64,000 nucleotides of DNA, taken from assembly GCF_032362555.1 (NCBI RefSeq), contig NC_083515.1, forward strand, positions 779,001-843,000, read 5' to 3'. A program made the position numbers and the translations under genes. Origin of the DNA: Amyelois transitella (lineage: Eukaryota > Arthropoda > Insecta > Lepidoptera > Pyralidae). Positions 21,001-25,165 of the stretch are shown piece after piece. Positions within the stretch are counted from its first letter, which is position 1, and every line of letters begins with the position of its first letter. The notes under the pieces were generated by a model, which did no database searches, had not been told where the DNA came from, and worked only from the letters and a program-made list of their open reading frames with translations.

Positions 21001-21970
21001 CACCAGCTCTAAGAAATCCACCCCCAAGAATACTGGCTCGGGGAAGTCTTGCTGTAGGCCGCCACGGCCGGAAGGTAACCATACATATCACGTCTATATC
21101 CATCACGGGGTAGACAGAGCCAACAGTCTTGAAAAGTCTGAATGGCCACGTTCAGCTATTTGGCTCAATGATAGAATTGAGATTCAAATAGTGACAGGTT
21201 GCTGGCCCGTCGCCTAAAAAAGAATCCCAAGTTTGTAAGCCTATCCCTTAGTCGCCTTTTACGTAATCCATGGGAAAGAGATGGAGTGGTCCTATTCTTT
21301 TTTTTATTGGTGCCGGGATCCACATGGCACGGTTCCGGGAACCACATGGCAAGGAAAGTAACCATTATTCATTAAAACATAACATAAAGGAAGAAATTTC
21401 TCTAGAAATAAGTAGTGCCCTTGTACAGAATTTCTCATAAGTTTTTTTTTTCTTATTTTCCTTGATGTACATAAATATATAAATAAATAAATAAATCACG
21501 CCTCTTCCCCGTAGGGGTAGGCAGAGACCACATCTTTCCACTTGCCACGATCCCTGCATACTTCTTTCGTTTCATCCATAAAAAAGCTGGACAAGTAAAT
21601 ATGTCTTCATTCATGTTTTTTTAAGGTAGACATTGTGCATTCGTCCACGATTTAGATTTAAGAGATCTATATTTGTAAATTGTCGTCCTATGAAAATGCT
21701 GCAGTGTAGTTTGTTCCGCCGCTTCTTTTACACACGCGCTTTGGAAGCGGTAGTAGTTATAATTAGATTTAAGTGATGTGACGTCAATAAGTGATACCTT
21801 GCATCCAATTTTGAAAATAAATCTATTCTATTCGGAAGCCTGACCACCCTATACACCCAAAAATATACTTACCTATGTATTAAAAGTTAAAATGTCTGTT
21901 CACAGATAACTTACCCACAAGAACGACGAGTAAGGAATACGTCAGCAGTGGTGGCGGAGACAGGAAGTAG
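2977..21970 (+). CDS. CFAP52: CFAP52 (WDR16), WD40 axonemal protein, complete 17-exon gene
   Basis: The product is an axonemal microtubule-associated WD40 protein of motile cilia and sperm flagella. In vertebrates CFAP52 is a doublet-microtubule inner protein needed for stable beating. The exons join in frame to 2343 nt (780 aa). The translation aligns throughout with vertebrate CFAP52 as I recall it. Landmarks are AIIGFDG near the N-terminus, VIYPMGNKVCIQ, the GHTNSVS repeat, a GTTTGDI-like GTTGDMIKF, ELLRIVVPN, AWNDGNIRAF, SAIIWDLV, YANTLF, TGGTDRRVAYWE and GLDITQDG. The start has no upstream in-frame rival and gives the family N-terminus. Vertebrate proteins are about 620 aa and end near residue 655 here; exons 15-17 add about 125 low-complexity residues. 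Five exon borders or adjacent intron starts carry local duplications. A weak ATTAAA at 22018-22023 may be the poly(A) signal. Confidence 0.95.
3410..3550 (-). repeat. SINE-C fragment
   Basis: It matches the SINE-C block reading ...CATGGATCCTGGATTGGGTGAG... and the AACCTAAC...GGTTACACAT segment seen at 5500-5770 and 17992-18270. It is diverged and lacks the tRNA-like head. Confidence 0.55.
3959..4009. repeat. Inverted repeat, 17-bp arms
   Basis: The arm at 3959-3975 is the reverse complement of 3993-4009 except for one base (a G-T pair in RNA). A 17-nt loop separates them. It lies in CFAP52 intron 1 outside any identified element. Confidence 0.7.
4444..5110 (-). pseudogene. Tc1/mariner-like transposase relic
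   Basis: Read on the minus strand, fragments in at least two frames give an N-terminal helix-turn-helix-like part (RWVTRHQEEG, VEQYENNGFIP). A catalytic-core part follows (RCLEFAGQYLDFAWKEAIF, then TDEK, the first Asp of a DDE triad, and ISVNMWGWMSAAG). A frameshift falls right after TDEK. Where the second Asp is expected the sequence reads FVPCASSPYSA, so that residue is lost. The C-terminus is absent near 4444. It is a dead copy. Confidence 0.75.
5201..5457 (-). repeat. SINE-A copy
   Basis: A near full-length reverse copy, from TACATACATATGGTCACGTC through to CGGGAACCACACGGCAC. It sits directly before a SINE-C copy. Confidence 0.85.
5500..5770 (-). repeat. SINE-C, tRNA-derived, near full length
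   Basis: Read on the minus strand it begins TCAGTGGTCGAAGCGGTAAG and then GGTTCGAATCCCACC, giving tRNA-like A and B boxes of an RNA polymerase III promoter. A conserved body of ~190 bp follows and ends at the ...GAAGTCGCTTCTTGTAAAAA block. This is the best copy of the family in the window. Confidence 0.8.
5797..6035 (+). repeat. SINE-B, tRNA-derived
   Basis: The head contains TGGCGCAGCGG (A box) and GGTTCGAATCC (B box), about 45 bp apart as in tRNA genes. The acceptor stem pairs poorly, so it is not a functional tRNA. The body includes GTATCGTTGAGTTAGTATCT and ends in a TTTATT-rich tail. Confidence 0.85.
6107..6186 (+). CDS. CFAP52: CFAP52 exon 2
   Basis: Residues 16-42, including VIYPMGNKVCIQ, a segment highly typical of CFAP52. 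Acceptor TTTACAG, donor GTAATG, ends in phase 0. Confidence 0.93.
6228..6365 (+). repeat. SINE-A 5' fragment
   Basis: It matches the family from GTGGTTCCCGGCA to CCTGTCACAATTTGAA. Its missing 3' half resembles the piece at 6850-6940, and unrelated AT-rich sequence (6380-6840) separates the two. Confidence 0.6.
6850..6940 (+). repeat. SINE-A 3' fragment
   Basis: It contains AGCTGAACATGGCCTTTCAG and TTTCAAGACTGTTAG, then a diverged tail with TATGTTTGTATGTA. Confidence 0.65.
7112..7294 (+). CDS. CFAP52: CFAP52 exon 3
   Basis: Residues 43-103. It holds the first clear WD repeat: LSGHTNSVSTVAVSPKGTYV, then SGQINHIGFKA and KVWDFKTR. Acceptor ATTCCAG, donor GTACAG, phase 0 at both ends. Confidence 0.95.
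7343..7553 (-). mobile_element. Non-autonomous Helitron (short subfamily)
   Basis: Read on the minus strand it starts TCCTACTAATATTATAAATG and ends with the hairpin CGCGGACGAAGTCGCG followed by GGCAACAGCTAG. It is inserted between A (7342) and T (7554), the Helitron rule. It has no coding capacity. Confidence 0.85.
7570..7735 (+). repeat. SINE-A 3' fragment
   Basis: Diverged copy from CCTGTCACTATTTGAATCTC to a mutated tail near ACGTGATTAAACG. Confidence 0.6.
8101..8305 (+). CDS. CFAP52: CFAP52 exon 4 (with first donor)
   Basis: Residues 104-172: VRVEALTFTSDERYMISLGG, then the WD strand CVVLWDCVNG and SFVTGGD. If spliced at the first donor (GGGGATT|GTGAGT) the exon joins exon 5 as GAT TCT AAT CTC CGC, restoring a CFAP52-like GGDSNLRVWN. 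Three more copies of the exon end and donor follow at 84-bp spacing, each in frame. The true exon may therefore extend to 8389, 8473 or 8557. Confidence 0.9.
8247..8580 (+). repeat. 84-bp tandem repeat x4 across the exon 4 donor
   Basis: ATGACCCTGACCCCG begins at 8251, 8335, 8419 and 8503, an exact 84-bp period (28 codons). Every unit contains the last ~55 coding bases of exon 4 and an intact GTGAGT donor. No stop codon occurs in the exon frame through all four units. The copies are nearly identical, so the expansion is recent. Confidence 0.95.
8590..8682 (+). repeat. SINE-C head, split by SINE-B
   Basis: The tRNA-like head reads GGTGGTGGAATAGATAAGGTG, then GGCACCGGTTCGAATCCCACC. The element continues at 8929 after a SINE-B insertion. 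Confidence 0.75.
8683..8928 (+). repeat. SINE-B inserted into SINE-C
   Basis: A full copy with A box TGGCGCAGCGG and B box GGTTCGAATCC and the usual body. The interrupted SINE-C reads ...CCAATGGTTTT before it and ...ATGGTTATTTTCGAAGTTATG after it, consistent with a short target duplication. Confidence 0.8.
8929..9200 (+). repeat. SINE-C body, split by SINE-B
   Basis: Continuation of the element at 8590-8682, including GAACATCGTGAGGGAACCTG and GAAGTCGCTTCGTGTAAAAA. Confidence 0.75.
9250..9440 (+). repeat. SINE-A 5'-truncated copy
   Basis: It begins at AGGCGACTAAGGGATAGGC and ends GATATAGACGTGATTATATG. Confidence 0.75.
9523..9733 (-). mobile_element. Non-autonomous Helitron (short subfamily)
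   Basis: It has the same length (211 bp) and end structure as the copy at 7343-7553, again between A and T. The minus strand ends in a mutated GGCGGCCTCTAG. Confidence 0.85.
9787..9922 (+). CDS. CFAP52: CFAP52 exon 5
   Basis: Residues 172-217: NLRVWNIRAESKN, then GKLRRSVRSIAISKDDSYGY and AGTT, matching the human GQLKRIVMSI...FFYLGTT region. Acceptor TTGCAG, donor GTGAGT, ends in phase 2. Confidence 0.95.
9930..10560 (+). repeat. 96-bp tandem repeat x7 in CFAP52 intron 5
   Basis: GACATCGTTACC recurs at 9936, 10032, 10127, 10222, 10318, 10414 and 10510, a 95-96 bp period beginning seven bases after the exon 5 donor. Units hold TTCATATTGTTCC, AACTAGCGTAAGGTTGG and GAGTGACGGCGGTTGACC. The array is broken by a SINE-A insertion and resumes briefly at 10817. 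Confidence 0.95.
10561..10816 (+). repeat. Full-length SINE-A with exact 10-bp target duplication
   Basis: The flanks are GTAAGGTTGG at 10551-10560 and 10817-10826. The insertion splits a minisatellite unit, so both ends are fixed by the uninterrupted units. This sets the element from TGCCGTGTGG to the ATGTATGTAC tail. Confidence 0.95.
10817..10890 (+). repeat. Remainder of the 96-bp minisatellite after SINE-A
   Basis: It reads GTAAGGTTGGTTTCAGAGTG, then ACGGCGGTAAGACCGTTGACC and CTATTACCAT, completing the interrupted unit with a small internal change. Confidence 0.85.
10945..11096 (-). mobile_element. RTE-like LINE 3' fragment
   Basis: Minus-strand sequence matches the last ~150 bp of the RTE element at 48690-49565 (AGCTTGCATGAA, GGATGAAGCGAAGGAAGTAT, GGCGTGA...TATGTATG). 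It runs straight into a SINE-A copy at its 5' end. Confidence 0.75.
11097..11336 (-). repeat. SINE-A copy lacking its 3' tail
   Basis: Reverse copy joined directly to the RTE fragment, from GTCTATATCCCTTGCGGGG to CGGGAACCACACGGCAC. Confidence 0.8.
11469..11795 (-). mobile_element. Helitron-like element, longer variant
   Basis: It opens on the plus strand with CTAGCTGTTGCCCGCGACTT, the reverse complement of the family 3' hairpin and CTAG end. The interior differs from the 211-bp copies and the far end is not clear. Confidence 0.55.
11925..12073 (+). CDS. CFAP52: CFAP52 exon 6
   Basis: Residues 217-267: TGDMIKFSINYPPDPMAYVM and so on. The TTGD(M/I) start is diagnostic. Acceptor TTGTCGCAG, donor GTGACG, ends in phase 1. 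Confidence 0.92.
12505..12692 (-). repeat. SINE-A 5' part
   Basis: Reverse copy from CTGAATGGCCACGTTCAGC to the GGGCACCACAC end; the 3' tail is missing. A separate short + strand fragment of the same family lies at about 12296-12400. Confidence 0.75.
12785..12930 (+). CDS. CFAP52: CFAP52 exon 7
   Basis: Residues 267-315: GVEAILIMDDGCIIVGGGDG, aligned with the human GVSAIRCLKMGGLLVGSGAG. Donor GTAAGT, ends in phase 0. Confidence 0.93.
12940..13015 (-). repeat. LINE-type 3' end with TTCTA tail
   Basis: Minus-strand sequence reads AAGTGATGTGACGTCATAAG, then GATACCTTGTATCC and AATAAATCTATTCTATTC. The same unit occurs at 21700-21838 and 36302-36385. No coding part accompanies it. Confidence 0.6.
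13090..13252 (-). mobile_element. RTE-like LINE 3' fragment
   Basis: About 160 bp of the RTE 3' end, up to AAAAGTACACGAAACCGCCG on the minus strand. A second, shorter and more decayed copy lies at 13414-13545, with a SINE-B 3' piece at about 13305-13385 between them. Confidence 0.75.
13560..13672 (+). repeat. SINE-A 3' fragment next to exon 8
   Basis: It ends AAGGGATATAGACGTGATTA within 25 bp of the exon 8 acceptor, so its TATATA tail forms part of the splice-acceptor region. Confidence 0.7.
13693..13886 (+). CDS. CFAP52: CFAP52 exon 8
   Basis: Residues 316-380: LKTAKLDGCITSLEMMESPT, then LLLVGTRTSEIYAIN and CHRCAINDIAFP, matching human QLQGGITSI...VGTEESHIYRV...CHFDAVEDIVFP. Ends in phase 2. 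Confidence 0.95.
13966..14217 (+). repeat. SINE-A copy
   Basis: Near full length from CCCGGCACCAATACAAAAAA to ACGAGTATGTATGT. Confidence 0.85.
14311..14480 (+). repeat. Duplicated 3' splice region before exon 9
   Basis: Two units are offset by 86-91 bp. Each has CCAATTA, TATGTAACTTTTTGTAACCA, a T-rich tract, CAG and AGGAA. The first CAG (14376-14378) has a good pyrimidine tract and is followed by AGGAACTGTGAGT. Only the second (14462-14464) reads into the CFAP52 frame. Confidence 0.85.
14465..14613 (+). CDS. CFAP52: CFAP52 exon 9
   Basis: Residues 380-430: VFATAGSGDVRVW, then QELLRIVVPNFVCSAVLFAS and DGKSIVT, nearly colinear with human. Donor GTAAGT, ends in phase 1. Confidence 0.95.
14781..14885 (+). 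repeat. SINE-A 5' fragment
   Basis: It runs from TGCCGTGTGGTTTCCGGCAC to AGGGATAGGCTAATAAACC, then is lost. Confidence 0.7.
15176..15400 (-). repeat. SINE-C body copy
   Basis: It matches the 5500-5770 copy from the GACTCCGGGATGCGC block to TTAGAGCATCGGTTGGC; the tRNA-like head is missing. Confidence 0.7.
15469..15725 (+). repeat. SINE-B copy
   Basis: A full copy with A box TGGCGCAGCGG and a mutated B box (GGATTCAAATCC). It ends in a TTTATT tail 42 bp before exon 10. Confidence 0.8.
15768..15913 (+). CDS. CFAP52: CFAP52 exon 10
   Basis: Residues 430-478: AWNDGNIRAFTPLTGRLVYC, then LISGGCEGQ. Acceptor TTTGTAG, donor GTTTGT, ends in phase 0. Confidence 0.95.
15931..16180 (-). repeat. SINE-A copy
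   Basis: Near full-length reverse copy. A degraded reverse piece (about 16205-16320) and a forward piece (16325-16505) follow, so this intron holds four family members in a row. Confidence 0.85.
16521..16774 (+). repeat. SINE-A copy
   Basis: Full-length forward copy ending ACCATATGTATGTATGTA. Confidence 0.9.
16865..17016 (+). CDS. CFAP52: CFAP52 exon 11
   Basis: Residues 479-529: VRVWDIKPEAQTLKKVLKEH, then KSPVSAIQVS and SAIIWDLV. Phase 2 at the donor GTGAGT. Confidence 0.95.
17060..17250 (+). mobile_element. RTE-like LINE 3' fragment
   Basis: It encodes the decayed end of the RTE ORF (LDQIKDVLVKGQVKSTRNR-like) and ends GGCGTGATTTTATGTATGTA. Confidence 0.8.
17685..17829 (+). CDS. CFAP52: CFAP52 exon 12
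   Basis: Residues 529-577: SLSRRQVMYANTLFMCICFE, then LLTGGTDRRVAYWETGSGN, matching human LRRNQMILANTLF...SGTDRKIAYWE. Phase 0 at the donor GTGACT. Confidence 0.95.
17907..17969 (+). pseudogene. Duplicated end of exon 12 inside intron 12
   Basis: It copies 17773-17835 at an offset of 134 bp. The TGG codon of AYWE has become TAG, and the donor GAGAG|GTGACT has become GAGAGATAACT. It is a dead exon piece. Confidence 0.9.
17992..18272 (-). repeat. SINE-C body copy
   Basis: It runs from a CTTTCTCCTGGCTTTAGTCC end to GAGCATCGGTTGG. The tRNA-like head is not evident. Confidence 0.75.
18392..18484 (+). CDS. CFAP52: CFAP52 exon 13
   Basis: Residues 578-608: SKVGAINGLDITQDGSLFVT, then GGNDQMVK, matching human SGSINGMDITQEGVHFVTGGNDHLVK. 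Phase 0 at both ends. Confidence 0.95.
18513..18680 (-). repeat. SINE-A partial copy
   Basis: Reverse copy of the 3' two-thirds, from TATCACGTCCGTCTCCCTTG to CCCAAGTATGTAAGCC. Confidence 0.75.
18864..19007 (+). CDS. CFAP52: CFAP52 exon 14
   Basis: Residues 609-656: LWKYQEGVYTHMGLGHAGAV, then SACAAGSVIVWRMPE. This is the last WD repeat; vertebrate proteins stop about here (AILRWKYPYTS). GC content is clearly higher than in the neighbouring exons. Donor GTAATG. Confidence 0.93.
18960..19675 (+). repeat. 122-bp tandem repeat x6 from the exon 14 end
   Basis: AGCGCGTGCGCAGCC recurs at 18963, 19085, 19207, 19329, 19451 and 19573, an exact 122-bp period. Each unit carries the last 43 coding bases, the donor GAG|GTAATG and ~75 intron bases. 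Copies 4 and 6 read GTGGTCAG before the coding part, like the original; copies 2, 3 and 5 read GTGGTAAG. 122 is not a multiple of three, so use of a later copy would shift the frame. Confidence 0.95.
19690..20022 (-). repeat. Repeat 3' end plus SINE-C copy
   Basis: The part at 19690-19775 (CACGTCAAATAAATTACC, AACTAAGTTTACT) recurs at 62085-62140 and looks like a LINE 3' UTR. The part at 19778-20022 is a SINE-C copy retaining its head, read on the minus strand as GGCACAGGTTCGAATCCCACC. Confidence 0.65.
20080..20235 (+). CDS. CFAP52: CFAP52 exon 15 (C-terminal extension)
   Basis: Residues 657-708: QYLKQAPPSGRQAAPDPAPK, then TLEDELKLPLSEKPAQRAGG. Pro/Ala/Lys-rich, not WD40, and absent from the vertebrate protein. 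Frame and splice sites (GTCAG, GTTCG) are consistent, but the donor is weak. Confidence 0.8.
20379..20515 (-). repeat. SINE-A copy with internal deletion
   Basis: The tail and GTCTATATCCCTTGCGGGGT join directly to AATGATAGAATTGAGATTC, losing about 60 bp. Confidence 0.75.
20668..20868 (-). repeat. SINE-B 3' part followed by SINE-A 3' part
   Basis: The part at 20668-20775 is the reverse 3' body of SINE-B (ATTGAGTTAGCCTCGAAGTA-type). The part at 20778-20868 is the reverse tail and 3' third of SINE-A. Confidence 0.7.
20921..21074 (+). CDS. CFAP52: CFAP52 exon 16 (C-terminal extension)
   Basis: Residues 709-760: EEKIEAMDTSRSSVHSCCPC, then a Ser/Thr/Asn/Lys-rich tract and SGKSCCRPPRPE. It has Cys pairs but no known domain. 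Ends in phase 1 at GTAACC. Confidence 0.8.
21081..21330 (-). repeat. SINE-A copy
   Basis: Reverse copy starting seven bases after the exon 16 donor; its tail is the first part of intron 16. Confidence 0.85.
21480..21585 (-). mobile_element. RTE-like LINE 3' fragment
   Basis: Short reverse fragment (TCACGCCTCTTCCCCGTAGG, CCACTTGCCACGATC) with an AAATAAATAAATA tail. Confidence 0.7.
21700..21838 (+). repeat. LINE-type 3' end with TTCTA tail
   Basis: A longer member of the family at 12940-13015. It includes TTTGTTCCGCCGCTTCTTTT, GCTTTGGAAGCGG and the terminal AATAAATCTATTCTATTC. Confidence 0.6.
21906..21970 (+). CDS. CFAP52: CFAP52 exon 17 and stop
   Basis: Residues 760-780: DNLPTRTTSKEYVSSGGGDR then K and TAG at 21968-21970. 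Incoming phase 1 is satisfied exactly. Confidence 0.82.
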
Positions 21971-22066
21971 TAGACGGTTTGACAGCGCTGATATTGTATT
22001 GAAATTGTGTTTAATTTATTAAAACTTTTGTACTTTTAAGGTTATCTTGTTTTATTTATTACCATA

Positions 22067-22294
22067 CTAGCTGTGCCCGCAACTTCGTTCGTGTGGAATA
22101 GTTATTTTGGGCACTATTTTTTTGAGCCTTCAAGGATAAATAATTTTCCCCGTTTTTTTTACATTTTCCATTATTTCTTTGCGCGTTATAGTTGCAGTGT
22201 GATGTTATATAGCCTAAAGCCCACATCGATAAATGATCTATTCAACGCAAAAAGAATTTTTCAATTCGAACCAGTAGTTCCTGAGATAATTTGG
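22067..22294 (-). mobile_element. Helitron-like copy (long subfamily), truncated
   Basis: Preceded by A, it opens with CTAGCTGTGCCCGCAACTTC, the reverse of the 3' hairpin and CTAG. It shares its body with 58571-58840 and 60572-60834 (TATATAGCCTAAA, TTCGAACCAGTAGTTCCTGAG). It is cut at about 22294 by SINE-derived sequence. Confidence 0.75.
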
Positions 22295-22347
22295 ACAGAG
22301 CCAACAGTCAAAAAGAAAAAAAAAGAGTAGATAAAGACTGATAAAGT

Positions 22348-22385
22348 AAAAAAGACTGATAGGCTGTGGCCTATCAGTCTTTTTT
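22348..22385. repeat. Perfect inverted repeat built from SINE-A ends
   Basis: 17-bp arms at 22348-22364 and 22369-22385 with a 4-nt TGTG loop. The arm sequence AAAAGACTGATAGGC is the SINE-A TCAGTCTTTT block. It lies between the convergent CFAP52 and ATG12 ends. Confidence 0.85.
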
Positions 22386-22785
22386 AGACTGCTCTGACAA
22401 AAACTGGCATAATTACTATCTTGAAAACAAATAAGGGCTGAATTAGAGCATTAAAAAAAAATTGTATAATAAAAACGGCCTTTGCTTAAAAATTACAATA
22501 TGTTACAAAACTTATCCCCTGTAACTTACAAATCTATTCGTATTATTTACATTTTTTATTACTAGATTTGTATGACTATTGCTGATTCATATCTGATACA
22601 AAGTGTTTCATTATGACTCTACAGCAAGGCATTGATGCCGAAATTATGAAAATTCAGACCTATGCCGAAATACCAGGCAGATATTAACATATTTGTTTTT
22701 TATAAAACTGCTGAACCAAAATGTAAGTTAAAGCAAATTTAACTACCCATTTTTGTCTTCAATAAATTCAAAATAACATACATAT

Positions 22786-22791
22786 TTTATT
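22786..22791 (-). terminator. ATG12 poly(A) signal
   Basis: TTTATT on the plus strand is AATAAA on the minus strand, 16 nt after the ATG12 stop codon. It implies an unusually short 3' UTR if used. Confidence 0.6.
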
Positions 22792-22807
22792 AATTTCAAA
22801 GGGCCAG

Positions 22808-22930
22808 TCAGCCCCATGCTTGGCTTTTGCAATAGTTTAACACCAATTTGCCATCTGTTCCGAAACATTCGTACAAATTCTTCACCATTTGGTCAGGCGA
22901 CGGAGCGAAGGTCTGGTTGACATATAGAAA
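22808..22930 (-). CDS. Atg12: ATG12 exon 3
   Basis: 41 codons including TGA. It encodes [20 protein letters not shown] to the terminal AWG, almost identical to vertebrate ATG12. Acceptor TTTGTTTCAG on the minus strand. Confidence 0.97.
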   Translation of the reverse strand, partial: FLYVNQTFAPSPDQMVKNLYECFGTDGKLVLNYCKSQAWG

Positions 22931-25165
22931 CTGAAACAAATAATAATAGTTTATAATACATACATACATATAATCACGTCTATATCCCCTGCGGGTAGAC
23001 AGAGCCAACAGTCTTAAAAAGACTGATAGGCCACGTTCAGCTATTTGGCTAAATGATAGAATTGAGATTCAAATAGTGTCAGGTTGCTAGCCCATCGCCT
23101 AAAAAAATAATCTCAAGTTTGCAAGCCTATTCCTTAGTCGCCTTTTACGACATCCATGGGAAAGAGATGGAGTGGTCCTATTCTTTTTTGTATTGGTGCC
23201 GGGAACCACACGGCAATACGGTTTATAATAATAATAGTTTATTTATTTTTCTCCACAATAATTTATACAAAATACAGTTGACAAAATATACAGCGCTTAT
23301 AGCACACAAGTCTAGTAGATTGGAAACAAATAATTGTGGAGAACTGGTGCCCATGCTAGGCTCCTGAGGTCTCTCTCAATGTTGTAATTAAATAAAAGAA
23401 CAAGATGTGACAGGTTCTACCTATGTCTAACTGGTTGACGCAAAAAAAAATTACTTGTCAACATTTGTGAATGAGAATAGTGATGATTACTGATGATTTC
23501 TTGACAATATGAGCTTTTAATAAGGTCTGAAGTAACAGTACCAACATAATTTACTCTAAACTTGGGATTCTTCTTATTGGCTATCAGCTAGCAACCTGTC
23601 ACTCTTTGAATTAAATTTTCATCATTAAGCCATACAGCTGAACATGGCCTTTCAGTCTTTTCAAGACTGTTGGCTCTGTCTACCCCGCAAGGGATATAGA
23701 CCTGACCATATGTATGTATGTTCCTTATTCTAAGCAAAGAACTAATACCAACCAGTTTTTCATCAGGTTCTAATTTGAGATATTTCTTAACAAACTCCAT
23801 GATCCATCCGATTTGTTTCTCCGCATCAACAGCCCATTTTTTCTTCTTCATTATGGGAGCATTGCCTGTTGCTTTCAGCAGTATGTCAACTGGAAAATAA
23901 AATTTATGTTCATAATGTTTTTTTTTTATTACTTTTTAAATTAGGATCAGAGTGTGGCGAAATCTATATGCCACAAGTCACAAAAATAAAATTCGCTATC
24001 GGTCAAGAACAGTGAAAAACCTAAATCGCGCAAGCAAAGATTCCAGGGATAAATGCTCCAGCATAAATACAACCTCCAACACAACATCGTCAGAACCGCC
24101 GCCTAGCCTAGCGGAAGATCTTCCCTTTGGTGGCGGTCAAGCCAAATAATCGCTCCCGCTACAAGGGTTTGTTTTAGCAACCTCTTGAAGGTATAGCAAA
24201 TAGGTGGTGTCTGATGTAATAATTATGACATGAAGAATGCTGACTAATATCACATAGTGGTCAAAGGCATACCCCAGGTTCCTCTCCAAAAAGGTGAGGA
24301 TAGAACTGGGGGAAAGCCAGAAGAAGAACAAGACTGATTACTAATACTGGTGTCTTTGTGTTGTTGGGGTCTACTAAATTGGGCTTAAGGTCAAGAGTAC
24401 CCAAAACCTATGCATGCATGAAGAGTTATGCATGTGTATGAAGCAAGAAAGTATGCAGCATGGCAAGTAGAAAGACTATTTAATCTTTGTTGTAACAGAA
24501 GTTCCTAATTGTTTAGCATGTATTTTGAAGTGATGGTAGTTTATCAAACTCAAAGAGCCTAAAGGTACACAAGTTGGAATCATGCTAGCCTGTGGCATTT
24601 ACTACTTTAATTATTATTTTCTTTATGAAAATTTAAGTGTGTCTTGTTGCAATCTTAGTTTAAAATTTCAAGATGTTAGTGTTGGAAACAACTCAATTAA
24701 AAATCTTTATTGCATATTTTATGTGAACAGTATGGAATGGTACCATTCTGAAATGTCAGGAACCACACAGCTTTCCACAATATTCTTTATCTTCAATAAG
24801 TAAAAGGCGACTAAGGTAGTGGCTTATAAACCTTTGGATTCCTCTAGTAGGCGATGGGCTAGCAAGCTGTCGTGATATGAATCTTAATTCTATCGTTAAG
24901 CCTAATAACTGAACGTGGACTAGGTATCAGTCTTTTAAGACTGCTAGCTCTGTCTACCCCGCAAGGGATTGGACGTGATAATATGAATGAATGAACGAAT
25001 ATTTTATCTAGGGGAACAGATGCGAGGTTTTCCAAGGGTATTGCGTATCGTTAACTTACTCTTTACTTTGTCCGTCTTTCCGCTATCACCATTATCCTTC
25101 TCGCAGTCCCCTTTGGAACCATCGGCCACATTGGATCCATCTTCTGATTGCTTATCTTCGCTCAT
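22808..25165 (-). CDS. Atg12: ATG12, ubiquitin-like autophagy protein, complete
   Basis: ATG12 is conjugated through its C-terminal Gly to ATG5; the conjugate with ATG16 acts as an E3-like enzyme for ATG8 lipidation on the phagophore. Three exons (25165-25060, 23889-23753, 22930-22808) join to 366 nt, 121 aa. The N-terminal ~35 residues are acidic and disordered ([20 protein letters not shown]). The ubiquitin fold spans [20 protein letters not shown], then [21 protein letters not shown] and [20 protein letters not shown], ending in the essential Gly. An upstream in-frame Met at 25213 exists, but the MSE start matches the family. The gene is convergent with CFAP52 and divergent from the PAM2 gene. 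Confidence 0.96.
22959..23220 (-). repeat. SINE-A copy with target duplication in ATG12 intron 2
   Basis: The flanks are GTTTATAATA at 22949-22958 and 23221-23230. It begins less than 30 bp from the exon 3 acceptor. Confidence 0.85.
23560..23730 (+). repeat. SINE-A 3' part
   Basis: Forward copy ending CCTGACCATATGTATGTATG, next to the ATG12 exon 2 donor. Confidence 0.75.
23753..23889 (-). CDS. Atg12: ATG12 exon 2
   Basis: It encodes (K)[19 protein letters not shown] to EPDEKL. Enters in phase 1 and ends in phase 0 at donor GTTGGT. Confidence 0.96.
24794..24985 (+). repeat. SINE-A 3' part in ATG12 intron 1
   Basis: Forward copy from AAAAGGCGACTAAGG to ACGTGATAATATG. The 5' part (24735-24790) is barely recognisable. 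Confidence 0.7.
25060..25165 (-). CDS. Atg12: ATG12 exon 1
   Basis: It encodes the acidic N-terminus from [10 protein letters not shown] to KVKSK. Donor GTAAGT, phase 1. Confidence 0.9.
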
